A program made the position numbers and the translations under genes. The notes under the pieces were generated by a model. The model saw only the letters and a program-made list of their open reading frames with translations. It searched no databases and had not been told where the DNA came from. A stretch of DNA of 64,000 nt from Chrysoporthe austroafricana (lineage: Eukaryota > Ascomycota > Sordariomycetes > Diaporthales > Cryphonectriaceae). Location of the stretch: contig JYIP02000001.1 in the NCBI GenBank assembly GCA_001051155.2, forward strand, positions 496,001-560,000. Direction: 5' to 3'. Positions 22,401-32,722 of this stretch are shown here, in pieces (positions within the stretch are counted from its first letter, which is position 1; each line of letters begins with the position of its first letter).

Positions 22401-22549
22401 GCTCGAACGAGGAGTGCGAAGAAGGTGAGAAGGAGCAGAAGGCCCCTTGGAGAAAGTACCGCTATGTCGGCGACCTTTACGTCCATGGCTTGATGAGGGG
22501 CGAGGCTGTGAGTGGATCGCAGGAATGGCACACTATCGTCTTGACCTGA
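19461..22549 (+). CDS. HET-domain protein with ankyrin repeats embedded in the HET domain
   Basis: Four exons (19461-19792, 19857-20135, 20195-20288, 20342-22549) join in frame to 970 residues. Introns 1 and 2 are 64 and 59 nt with GT donors. Intron 3 (20289-20341) needs a GC donor (GCACGT...CTGAC...ACAG). The first HET signature, YYCLSYCWG, is at 112-120 and NLHDALRQL at 159-167. The second, LWIDAMCINQQD followed by QVAVMDRIYKQASLCVVWLG, starts at 294. Between them, residues ~189-271 form ankyrin repeats (AAIRMLLRAGAPIDAPDSKG; GRTALILATIRN...LLEAGANAEARD; a weaker third). HET proteins trigger incompatibility-type cell death in other fungi; that role is inferred here. The ~650-residue C-terminal part follows the usual HET architecture (CSDPRDHVYGLLGM, then LPSWV). 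No frame break was found, so it appears intact. Confidence 0.88.
20289..20341 (+). other. GC-AG intron in the HET-ankyrin gene
   Basis: The ankyrin repeat aligns without gap only if exon 3 ends at GCA (20286-20288) and exon 4 starts at GTA (20342). That places a GCACGT donor at 20289, a GCTGAC branch point about 15 nt before the end, and ACAG at the acceptor. No GT donor in the right phase is available nearby. Confidence 0.65.
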
Positions 22550-25342
22550 GAACGCTGGCATCGAGATCGCGGTGGAGCACATAGGCGACGCTCTTGGGGC
22601 CTGACCCTGCCGCCAGACGTCCTGAGTCGTAACTCTGTCACCGCGAAAGATACGAAGTATTGGCCCCCCCGCCTTTCCCAAGCCCCCAATAGTTGGGAGG
22701 GGGCGGGTGGTTCGCGAAGCACGCGACGAGGTTGAGACTTCCTAGCGCGTCGCCACGCCCTATGCACTCAAAATTGCCTATAACGTACATGTGCCAGAGC
22801 AGCCACTCCGCCACGTGATCGAAAAGATGGATAGGGTGGGCACCATCGCGCTGCTGACGGTGCAGATGCGAAATTGAGCCCGTCAGCCTGCTGAGGCTCT
22901 CAACACACTTACTATATATAAGTGGCACGCGATAGTACGCAATCCTCCCGGGCTTCTATCCCCGATGATCGATAATGCCGGCATGGGGGGCACGATAGTG
23001 CTCACCACCCAAGAGTCTCGCCGAGGTCGATAGAAGGAGACAGGCGGCGCCAGCCTGTCCCGGATGCTGGGAGCGCCGGGTGCGCTCATGGCTCGCTCGA
23101 TCTGAGTGAGACCCACGCCGCCCGCATTCCAGTGATCGAAATACCATAGTACAGCGTCCGCGTGGAGGTGGAACCAGTGTCGCAACGGCCAACCTAAATT
23201 TGACGTCTGGTCTGCACTCTGTGTGTGTGGTGACATGCGACTTTCGCGGACACGAGAGGCTAGCTGACTGACAGGTGCTACGTGTTCGCGTGCCTCTGCG
23301 CCGGATGGAACGTTGGATGGGCCCCAGAAGTCGGATCGGGGCCAGAGGCTACAAGGGGCTCAGTCAGCGTCGCCCTCGAGAGGGGGGCCCGGGTTTCCCG
23401 ATTCTGATAACAGCCCCTTCAAGCTTATTTTTTTCCCACTCGGTCATGCGCTGTCGAGCCCACTGCGGCAGCGGCCCCCATTGGGCCGGGCTGTGAAATG
23501 ACGGCCTCGCCAGGACAAGCAAGTGACGAGACAGCGACGCTGCGGGCGGCGGCCGTTGTGCCAGAACTGGGAAAGGGCCTGAGGGGCTAAGAACAAATAG
23601 CCGGGCCAGGCTGAGGAGAGACAGTGTCTCGGTCGGCCCCCTCGTGCTCAATCTCCCAAGGCACGCCGTCGTGCCGTCGTCGTCACAGGCGGCTGGACGG
23701 GCTGGCTTGCTTTCCCGCCCCAACGGCCCAACGTCGCCTCGAGCTTGTGCTGCGGCCCAGGACGCTACAGTACCAGGCAGGGCCCGTCGAATCAGGTCGG
23801 CAGCGTTCCTGCGTCGTTCTATAGCCCCCTGGGGCTAAGTAAGGGTCCTGCAAGGTACAGCACACAGCACACGCCGTCCACGCTGTCTGATTTGCCGGTG
23901 GGCGCGGGGGGTGGCAACGGTGCCCTCCTCTCGTGCGTCAGCGGGCACCTAAGCGACACGGCTGCGTCCGGCCCTGTCTGTCTTCTGCTGTGGTTCTTCT
24001 CTCTTTCTCCGGCCTTCCATGAGACTCTCTCTCTCTCTCTCTGTGGCTAGCCCGTCGGCCGTCGGGCGATGGACCGGTTTGGAGGCGAGACCTCGGGCGA
24101 TCTGGCCCAGCCGCCCTGTCTCAGCGGTAGGACCGGATCTGCCAGCGCGCGCGTCCTGGGAAGAAAGAGAAGAGATGGGCATGTCAGATGCCAGAACGCC
24201 CGTCTGCGCGCTCATCTCGCAGCCCCCGTTCGCCAACCCCTCGGCCTCCTGCGCGGACCCGCCCGCGGGCTGATCACCTGCGATCACCGCGACCCAGGGC
24301 CCTCGACGAAGGCATCGTCGGGGTCGCGGCCTGGGCCTGCGCTGGCCCTGCCCTGCCCTGGGACCGCGTCCTGTCTGTTCACCCGCATAATCCGGGGGGT
24401 CGCAACCCGGCCTGTCACTTCACGTTAGGGAGATCTGGGATCCCGAGCTGCTGCCGTGGACCCATCAGGCCGGGCGCTCGGTTCAGGTGTATCGGGTGGG
24501 TGGGTGTCCACCGATACTGTACCTGGGTGCCTGGCTCCACCCGCTGATCGTCGACGTTACAATCGCCTTCCTGGTGGGTTGCCAAGCGCAGAGCCTGTCA
24601 TGCCCGGCTGTCATCATTTCCGCCTGTCAGGCAGGCCGTGGCAAGGTGCTCCGGCGATCCAGGATGCGTTGTCTCTGGCAGCTCTTGGGGGGGGGGGCGT
24701 CAGCCCATCCGGAGGCCACCTCGACAGGACGAGCGCGGCAGACAGGCCCTCGGGCACTCGGCGCCGACAAGTATCGATGTGTAAGTCCTCGAACAAATAG
24801 TGACATCGCTCGGAGACCCCTTTTGGGCATCCCCCATGGACGACAAGAGGGCGGTGGGGCCCACATCTGACACCCTGGCGGCGGACAGGCCCTCTGATTC
24901 GACACAAGTAAAATAACGTGTTGTTTAAACCCAGGAAGAATTGGATCCTGCACAGACGACCGCCCCGGTAGCGTCCACACGCCCTCCAGCCTCCCCTGCT
25001 CCCTACGTCCCCTCTGGGGTCCTCGACCTCGTCCGCCTGCATAGTGAAGCCCGCCTGCCCATCATCTAATCTCCCGAGCAGTGAACATCCCCATAGCACA
25101 CCGCGATGGCTTGTCAGTATATAACGCCCCGGCCTCGTGCTGTGTGGGCACTGTTGGAATCCTCTCTCTCCTCCTTCTCCCTCCACCCACACTCCCTACC
25201 TCAAGCTACCACCCTGACTTTATAGTCAATTTCATTCGTTCCAGCTCTCGAGCAGACACACTACAGAGACCCCTCTCGCCAACAGACTACAACGACTAGC
25301 CACTCTTCACCGAGTATCTAATTCTAATACCCAACCGCCAAA
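22550..25342. other. Intergenic, no gene seen
   Basis: This 2.8-kb spacer follows the HET-ankyrin gene. It contains a TATA-like run TATATATAAG at 22913-22922 with no recognised gene nearby, a second exact copy of CTACAGTACCAGGCA at 23765-23779, and a (CT)9 tract at 24025-24042. The last ~250 nt are promoter and CT-rich leader of the GPI-protein gene. Open frames look random. Confidence 0.45.
25118..25124 (+). promoter_or_regulatory. TATATAA box upstream of the GPI-protein gene
   Basis: TATATAA lies 219 nt before the ATG at 25343 and is followed by a pyrimidine-rich tract (about 25157-25190), the usual arrangement at highly expressed fungal genes. Assignment rests on sequence and position. 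Confidence 0.5.
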
Positions 25343-26029
25343 ATGCAGTACTCCGTCGCCGCTGTCCTCGCCGCCGTCGCTGGCGCGCACGCCTATGGTG
25401 CGAGCAACGTCTCCTACACCACCGAGATTGTGACTGCCGTCACCACCTACTGCCCTGAGGCCACCGTCCTCACGCACGCCGGCACCACCTACACCATCTC
25501 CTCGGTACGTCTGCAGGGTGGAGGGTGTCGTTGAGCCGCAAGGGGAGTGGAAGAGGATCCCAGAAGCTCCTATAATAGAGGAGCCTGGGAAGAGCCGGGC
25601 AGACGCGCGCTCCCGGAGCCGCCTCCTCCCTCCCGCTCAGCGACAAGACCTCGGCGCATACCGATCAGCTTGAGAGCACACAAGACTAACAGACCACCCC
25701 AGGCCACCACCCTGACCATCACGGACTGCCCTTGCACCATCACCCGCCCGGTGACCGTCAGCACCTCCGAGTGCGAGAGCACCACCCCCGTGGCCGTGCC
25801 GACCTCTGTCCCGTACTCCAACGGCACCGTCACCATCGCCACCAGCTCGCCCGCGGGCACCGGCGCTCCCGGCTCCGGCACCGGCTCCGGCTCCGGCGGC
25901 TCCTCCCCGGCCGGCGGCTCCTCCAGCGCCAGCTCCTCGCCGATCGTCACCGCCGGCGCCGGCAAGACCGCCGTTCTCTCCGGTGCCGGCCTCGCCGGTG
26001 TCCTGGGCCTGGCTGCTTTCCTCCTGTAA
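25343..26029 (+). CDS. Small GPI-anchored Ser/Thr-rich wall protein (ccg-6-like)
   Basis: Two exons, 25343-25504 and 25703-26029, join across a 198-nt intron (GTACGT...GACTAAC...CCAG) to give 162 residues. An N-terminal signal peptide (VAAVLAAVAGAHA) precedes a short conserved domain with paired cysteines (TTYCPEATVLTH and LTITDCPCTITRP). A Ser/Gly/Pro-rich stalk follows, and a C-terminal hydrophobic tail (AGLAGVLGLAAFLL) suits replacement by a GPI anchor. The pattern recalls the Neurospora clock-controlled gene-6 family of surface proteins; that link is from memory of the family and is tentative. The expected location is plasma membrane or cell wall. A TATA box and CT-rich leader suggest strong expression. 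Confidence 0.85.
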
Positions 26030-28364
26030 ACCGCCCTTCCCGCGGTCGCTTGGGGAGATCTAAGGGATGCTATGGACGACGAGCGTGACGAACAGTAGAC
26101 GACACAGATAATAACCACCACCATGGTACCCGGTTGGGTTTTTTCTCGCCCCTGGTTTCTTCACCGCGCTGCGCCCGTGGGGGGGGCGGGGGAGATCCGA
26201 CACGGCCTCCCCCCCTCCCCCCATCATCTGTGCAAGTATCGGCTAGGAGCAGAGGAGGAATCGGTACTTAATTCTTGTAATTTGTTTTGGAAGGGTCGTG
26301 CGCTGCCCCGTCAGGAGCAGCCTGCTACCGCTTGCCAGTGTGAGGTTTTTGCGCGCCGGGAGAGAGAGGGCTTTTTTGCTCTCCCGGGCGGCGGATGGTG
26401 TTCAGACGGGTCGGGCACGGGGACAAGACAGAACGGCCCGGACAAAAACAATTACCAACATCATTCACATATCCCATCTTGCGACGCTGCCGCCGGGCGT
26501 GTTTATGGTTTCTCGTCAAGAGCGCTCTCCAGTGTATGTAGATGGTCCGAAAAACAACGCATATATTGCTGGGAGGCCAGTTTTGGTCCGGCGCAGTGTC
26601 ACCACATCCCCTTCTTCTTTTTCTCTCGCCGAGAGCAGTGAGTGAACACCCGGTGACGACCCTCCCGGCGACGGCCTTGCGAGTAAGCAACACCCTCGGC
26701 GCAGGTACCAGGGGAGAAGCGCCGGGACAACCCTCGCGGCCTTACTTTTGTTTCCAAGTTGCTTTTTCCAGCATGGCGTAGACAGCGGGAGATTACTTGC
26801 GCACCCCCTCTCTCCCTGCTGACCAAGAAGCAGCCGTGTCACGCGCGGATAGTGCGCCAAGAAGCTCACACGGGCAGAGGTTGAATAACGTCCTATTCAG
26901 GGACCTCTGGGCCACCGAGCCAGACAGGCGACGGGCCTTGCCTCAGCGCTGGGAGATCGTCCTCGGCAGCTTGGCGTTCTGGACTGGACGAGCCGGCCAG
27001 GGCCGTTGATCACAATTTTGGGTGGAAAAGGACATTGTCCTCCGTCTTTTCACCCGACCCTGAGGCTAGCCGCGAACATAGACTCCGCTCTATAGTTAGA
27101 TCAACGGCCACAATTTAATAACACTGAGACCGCGCACGGGAGCCCCCCTCCCTCCTTCCCCTCGTCGTATTGCTCGCGTGACCGCCACCAGCTTTACGAG
27201 GCTGCACGAGAGACACCGACGAGTAACACCGCCGCGCCGCACACCATTGCGCCACGGCCGGCCCCCCTCAGCAGCCCACGGGGGGGAAATGCAGCACTGG
27301 CCGCTCGCCGACTAATGCAGGTACCCAGCTTTCTCGACGCAGCCAAGGCCTCGGCGGCAGGATTGGCCCCGGGCTGCGCACACGCAAGGGAGCCAGCGCA
27401 AGGCTGGCAGGGCCCTGGGGTCTCTGAGCCCGCGTGAGGCACCGGACGGATATGCCCAGACGGGCACCTTCGTCATTATGGGCTGATTGCTTCGCGCCGA
27501 CGTGTTGCCGTTATTGGGGTGGCGTGCAGGACGAATCTAGATCAGACGTGGCCTCGGGGCCGCGGGTGAACGCCAGCCCGCCTCTCTGGACGGACCTGGC
27601 TGGGACCGCTGGGGCGCGAGGTCTATGCTGGGTAGGACTGGTGTTGGGGCTGAATAATATCTCTCTGTCGAGGTCCTGTATCTGTATGACTACCGGTGTT
27701 GGTCGAAGGAATTTGCTCCGAGACTTCCGCGCCGGGGAGTTGTGTCCCTACTCTGTTCGGGGTGAGGGACTTAAGTCGAAATAGAATGTTCATAGAGCTG
27801 TTGCATCCCCCGAATGCATCGTGCCGCATAGGAAGAGACTTTTATCACTGATGGTCGTTCTTATGGGAGATCCGTCTTATTGTATGTTCGTAGACGGCTC
27901 ACGTGCAGCCTTGAGGATCTTGAAGAAAGCTCTTTCCGTAGATGACCACGAAGAAGCTCATCTAAAATCAAGAAAGGTTCATTGTTATGAGACGATCCAC
28001 TTCGAACTACAGAGAGTTTAACATCAGCACCAGAACAAATAATAAACCCATGGTACAAAACTGTCCCAAGTGAGTACCCATAGCCTCGTTAACGGCGGAC
28101 ACACTTAAGGAAGCCTTCCGTTTAAAGTGGGTGTTCCTGACGAGTATCACAACCATAATACCGAGGACTCTCAAGTCTTAGGGACAAGCCGCTGTAGCAA
28201 AGACGAATTCACAATCGTGACCGAGAATGGATGTTATTCGGGTCTCTATCCTAGCCGGAACTCTGAGTATGATCAGCATGACCTTCTCCCCGTTAGCTAG
28301 CCCACACGACACTCACTCCCCTCCTCTGCCTCTCGAAGTGACAGACGAAGGAGCCCCCCGACCC
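26030..28364. other. Intergenic, no gene seen
   Basis: This is the 3' flank of the GPI-protein gene and the 3' flank of the convergent dehydratase gene. The segment 27780-28330 is more AT-rich. A 78-codon frame at 27785-28021 (+) has mixed codon use but no recognisable motif, so I do not call it. Confidence 0.45.
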
Positions 28365-29760
28365 TCAAGACGCAAACATCTTCCCCAGACTCTCCAGCGC
28401 GACGTTCCCGCCGCTGAACACGACCCCGACGTCCCAGCCGGCGGCACCGGCCTCCCGCTCGACCAGGGCGCGAAAGTCCTCGTTGAACAGCGCGACGGCG
28501 AGCGGGACGGCGGCGCTCGGCTCGACGACGACCTTCATGCGCTCCAGCACGAGGCGGAGCGCGGCGCGGATCTCGTCCTCGGAGACGGCGAACACCTGCC
28601 GCACCAGCCGCCGGTCGTGGATGACGCCCCACGGCAGCCGCCCCACGGGCGTGCGCAGCCCGTCCGCGATCGTCAGCGACGACACCGCCTCGACGATGCG
28701 CCGCCCGGCTTCCAGCCCGCGCCGGCAGTCGTCCGCTCCCTGGTACGACGGCTCCGCGCCGAACACGCCCACCCCCGTGCCCTCGCACGACAGCGCCACC
28801 CCCGAGAGCATGCCGCCGCCGCCGCACGGCGCCAGGATGGCGTCCAGGCCTTTTCGCTTCCCTGCCTCGCCGTCTGCCGTCGCCGCACCGTCCGCCGCGC
28901 CGCCCGGCGCCGCGAACCGAGCGTCGAGGTCGTGCCCTTCCTTGTCCTGCTGCGCCATGAGCCTCTCGACCTGCTCCTGGAATTCGAGCCCCAGCGTCCC
29001 CTGGCCCAGGATGATGTCCGGGTGGTCGTAGGGGGGCACGAAGGTCGCGCCCGTCTCCTGGAGGACCTTCTTAGCGGTGGCCTCGCGCTCGGGCGCCGTC
29101 AAGCCGCTGAAGATCACGTTCGCCCCGTAGCCCTTGGTGCCGGCGATCTTGGGCGGCGCCGAGATCTCGGGCATGACGATGTAGGCCGGGATGTTGTTCT
29201 CCCTGGCCGCGAGGGCCACGGCCTGGGCGTGGTTGCCTGGACGAGTGGTTAGCTGGTCCAGTATATACCTGCGGCGTGCCCACCAAGCATCTCCAGGATC
29301 AGGTCGCGGTCTCGACGTCCAGGCACCCCTTCCGGCTCTCTGAGGAGCACCTCAGGGCCCAGACCTGACCACCACCCCCCAGCGAGACGACCGTGCAACG
29401 GACGGACAAAGGAGACCTACCAGAGCTGTGCGTCAAGATGCCCCTCTCCGGCCCCCCGCCCTCGACCCACGCCCTGTCCCGCTTCAGCCTCTCGACGGCG
29501 TGGAACGCGCCGCGCACCTTGAACGCCCCGACGCGCTGCAAGTTCTCGCACTTGAACCACAGGCGGATGGACGGGCGCGCGGGCGTCCGGCCGGCCCACG
29601 GCGTGCCCTCGAGGTCGGCGGCGGCCCGCGGTGTCGAGGCGAGCCGCGTGAGGGTCGCGTTGGTGAGGACCGGCGTGAGGTGGACGTACGGCCGGATGAG
29701 CTCGCGCGCCGTGTGGACCGAGTCCCGGGTCAGGGGCGGGCACGTTGAGAGGTCCGCCAT
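28365..29760 (-). CDS. PLP-dependent serine/threonine dehydratase (serine racemase-like)
   Basis: Two exons, 29760-29421 and 29236-28365, join across a 184-nt intron (GTAGGT...GCTAAC...TCCAG) to give 403 residues. It is a fold-type II PLP enzyme: the lysine for the cofactor lies in AFKVRGAF, the substrate loop is SSGNHAQ (split by the intron), and the phosphate-binding loop is CGGGGML. The family removes ammonia from L-serine or L-threonine to give pyruvate or 2-oxobutyrate, and some members racemise serine. There is no C-terminal ACT-type regulatory domain, so it resembles the catabolic/racemase form rather than Ilv1. Odd points are two insertions: a Pro/Ala-rich one before the lysine and an Ala/Gly/Lys-rich one before the glycine loop. 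A 15-nt poly(T), read as poly(A), precedes the ATG. The next gene upstream on the same strand is ketol-acid reductoisomerase. Confidence 0.9.
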
Positions 29761-30357
29761 CCTTTTTTTTTTTTTTCTTTCGAGGCCGGTGAGGTGATCT
29801 GGGATGGTGTTTGCTCCCGGGGCGGTCTTTCGTGGGGGGTGGCCGACCACCTGGGCACCTAATTAAGGACTCTCGACAGGCGCTAGCGCGCTACTGACGC
29901 TAGCGTTCAATCACTCAGTGGGCCCCCCGCATCCACGAGTAGCCGGTGTACGATCCTACTCTAGCCCAGGCGATGTGTTTGAGGTCAGACTCATAGGGTG
30001 GTATAGGAACCGGCAAGGCGCAAACGCGAAGATGCTCGACTGCGACATGAGGGGATGCCGATAACGGAAGCTATAGGGGCAGAGAAATCAGGAACCGCGA
30101 ACGCACACAACGGTCACGACACGGCGTTCTGGAGCGCTTTCGAGGGTGAAATAGCAAATCACTTTTTGAGCCTGCGCGCAGATTCCAAGGAATCATCGAG
30201 TATCAACGAAGTAGATAAAAACACAAGAAGCAATCAGCCTTTTTCGACCTGCGCGCGCCAGATATTTTCCTTCCCAGCCGTACGATCGCCATCTACCCTC
30301 GCCGCCTAATACCCCCCACCCCCCGGCTCACTACGAAAACTGCCCGCGGCGGCAGCT
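29761..30357. other. Intergenic with paired palindromes
   Basis: This is promoter region of the dehydratase gene and 3' flank of the reductoisomerase gene. It contains two CGCTAGCG-centred palindromes (separate entry). A short open frame at 30055-30309 (+) lacks support. Confidence 0.5.
29880..29906. promoter_or_regulatory. Two CGCTAGCG palindromes in the dehydratase promoter
   Basis: GCGCTAGCGC (29880-29889) and ACGCTAGCGT (29897-29906) are perfect 10-bp palindromes with the same 8-bp core, 17 bp start to start. They lie 120-147 nt upstream of the dehydratase ATG. A repeated palindrome at about one and a half to two helical turns suggests a site for a dimeric regulator; the factor is unknown. 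Confidence 0.4.
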
Positions 30358-31788
30358 CTACTTCTGGTTCTCGGGGCGCAGAGACCGGACGGCCTTGCCG
30401 GCCCGCCAGATCTCCATGCTGCGGATCTCCTCCATCTCGGCCTCGAACTTCTCGCGGTAGTCCTTCTGGCCGTTGTAGTCGAGCGAGCGCTGGGTCTCCT
30501 CGCCGTTCTTGACGGAGTCGTACAGCGAGTTGAAGACGGGCTTCAGGGCGTCCTTGAAGCGGGGGGTCCAGTCGATGGCGCCGCGGCGGGCGGTGGTGGA
30601 GCACGCCTCGTACATCCAGTCCATGCCGTTGGCGCCGATCAGGGGGTACAGGGACTGCGTGGCCTCCTCGACGGTCTCGTTGAAGGCCTCAGAGGGGCTG
30701 TGGCCGCGCTCGCGCAGGACCTCGTACTGGGCGAGGAACATGCCGTGGATGCCGCCCATGAGGCAGCCGCGCTCGCCGTACAGGTCCGAGTACACCTCCT
30801 TCTCGAAGGTCGTCTTGTAGAGGTATCCGGAGCCGACGGCCACGCCCATGGCGATGGCCTTCTCCTCGGCCTTGCCGGTCACGTCCTGGTAGACAGCGAC
30901 GGAGGAGTTGATGCCACGGCCCTCGCGGAAGAGGGAGCGGACGGTGCGGCCAGAGCCCTTGGGGGCGACGAGGATGACATCGACGTCCTTGGGCACCTCG
31001 ACGTTGGTGCGGTCCTTGAAGACGGGGGAGAAACCGTGGGAGAAGTACAGGGTCTGCAGGGGGGAACCGGCGGTCAGCCTCGAGAACACAACACACGCTC
31101 ACGAATCCGGGATATGACTCGCCTTTCCCTTGGTGATCTGGGGCTTGATGTGGGGCCAGGTCTCTGACTGGGCAGCGTCGCTGAGCAGGTTCATGATGAT
31201 GGTGCCCTTGGAGATGGCCTCGTCGACCTCGAACAGGTTCTTTCCGGGAACCCATCCATCCTGCACGGCGTCCTTCCACGACTTGCCCTCCTTTCGCACA
31301 CCAATGATGACGTTCAGGCCGTTGTCACGGAGGTTAAGACCCTGGCCGTGACCCTGGGAACCGTAGCCGATCAGGGCGAGGGTGTCGTTCTTGAAGTACT
31401 CCTGGAGGGGGGTTAGTGGTGAACTGCGAAACGATCGCATGAAGATTGATCTTGGGGGGCAAAGGGGTGACTCACCAGGAGCTTCTCCTTGGGCCAGTCC
31501 TCACGCTCTGTCACACGAAGCTAGCGTCAGCACGGCGGGCGGCGGCGGACCGGCTGGGGGTCGCCGCAGGGACTCACCGTAGACGACCTCCTTAGTGCCG
31601 GCGAAGTCAATGGTCTTGACACCACGGGTCTGCTGCTGGGCGGGACCAGCGAAGGCAGGGCGGGCGACGGCAGCGGTGGCCCTGGTGGCGGCGCCGAGGG
31701 CAGAGACGAAGGTGCGCCTCTGGACGGCAGACTTTGTCAATTGGCGGGCCACGGGCCGCACGGCGCTGGAGAGACCTCTGGCAGACAT
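30358..31788 (-). CDS. ILV5: Ketol-acid reductoisomerase, mitochondrial
   Basis: Four exons (31788-31578, 31507-31476, 31401-31123, 31053-30358) join in frame to 405 residues. Exon 2 is only 32 nt. Introns are 70, 74 and 69 nt; the third uses a GC donor (GCGAGT). The enzyme converts acetolactate or acetohydroxybutyrate to the dihydroxy acid with NADPH and Mg2+, step two of valine and isoleucine synthesis. An Arg/Ser-rich mitochondrial presequence (~residues 1-57, MSARGLSSAVRPVARQLTKS) precedes the nucleotide-binding motif LIGYGSQGHGQGLNLRDNG. The knotted helical domain follows, with the metal-site region VTGKAEEKAIAMG, GERGCLMGG and EATQSLYPLI. The size is normal for fungal mitochondrial enzymes. 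It lies upstream of, and on the same strand as, the serine/threonine dehydratase. Confidence 0.97.
31054..31122 (-). other. GC-AG intron in the ketol-acid reductoisomerase gene
   Basis: The conserved junction ITKGK-TLYFSHG is restored only if exon 3 ends with AAG at 31123 and exon 4 begins with ACC at 31053. The intron then starts with GCGAGT and ends CTGCAG. The nearest GT would add residues and break the frame. Confidence 0.8.
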
Positions 31789-32722
31789 CTTGGATGGGGG
31801 CTTAGAGGGGAGCTTGGGGGACAGGAAGGGTGAAAGACGGGGAGACGATGACAGCGAGAGGCAGAAGAAGGGTGGGCGTGCGGTCGTGGCTGGAAGATTA
31901 TTACCAGGTAGCTCGAGAGCTCCGGTCGGCTCGCCGAATGGTGTTCCACCAAATTTTTGACCTTCGCAGGTCAGCGAAAATCGGCGCTCAGGCGGTGGGG
32001 CCAGGGGTGCACGCTTGGTATGTACCCAGGTACCCATATAGCGCTACTACCCAGCACCATAAAATATGTGCCTCCAGTGGGACGGGGCGGCGGGCCCTTG
32101 CACAGCTGGGCTGGAGTGTCTGGGGAACAGGGGTTCGTCCCATCTGCCTCGGGTGGTGTCGACTATAGTACACATTGTACGATCTGTACAGCAGGACCCT
32201 CTGGACCCTCTGGACCCTCTCACCGAGTCCTACTGGATATGTATGGCAATACCGTGCACGTGGTAATCCACCCGTCGTCTTTTCGGGTCCGAGACGGGTC
32301 AGTCAGCCGCCCCGTAGAAGGTCACCGCCGCCGGGGCCCTGGCTATCATCACAGCAGAGGAGGAACTTTAGAGTCGGGAATGTTGTTGTAATTTCAAATG
32401 CTGTAGGCCTCTGCACCGCGAGAGAAAGAGAGAGAGAGAGGCCTACGTGAAACGCTCGTAAAGTCATGCCCGCCTTCTTGCCCAGTCTTGTCTATGGTGA
32501 GTCGTGTAGAACGTCTAGACACCAGCCCGCACAAGGCGCCTCGCTGTGTCGGCATCCGGTATGTTCCGCTGGTCTTCCCACCGGTCTTCCGTATGTCCAG
32601 TCCCGAAGGGAACAACCCCTTTCCTGTCTTGTTCACCCTGCCATCTCTTGGTATATGTACAGGTCGTTCCAGGTCAGGAGCGGAGCCGGCCGCGGGACGA
32701 AACCGTCCGCTGGTCCTTCGTC
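31789..32722. other. Intergenic
   Basis: This is promoter region of the reductoisomerase gene and 3' flank of the UBC12 gene. It holds three exact tandem copies of GGACCCTCT at 32194-32220 and a GA-repeat near 32420-32440. No gene or clear amino-acid-control site was found. Confidence 0.5.

Noticed and set aside
27785..28021. 78-codon plus-strand frame
   Set aside because: It has no ATG near its beginning, no motif and no adjoining exon; probably chance in a more AT-rich patch.
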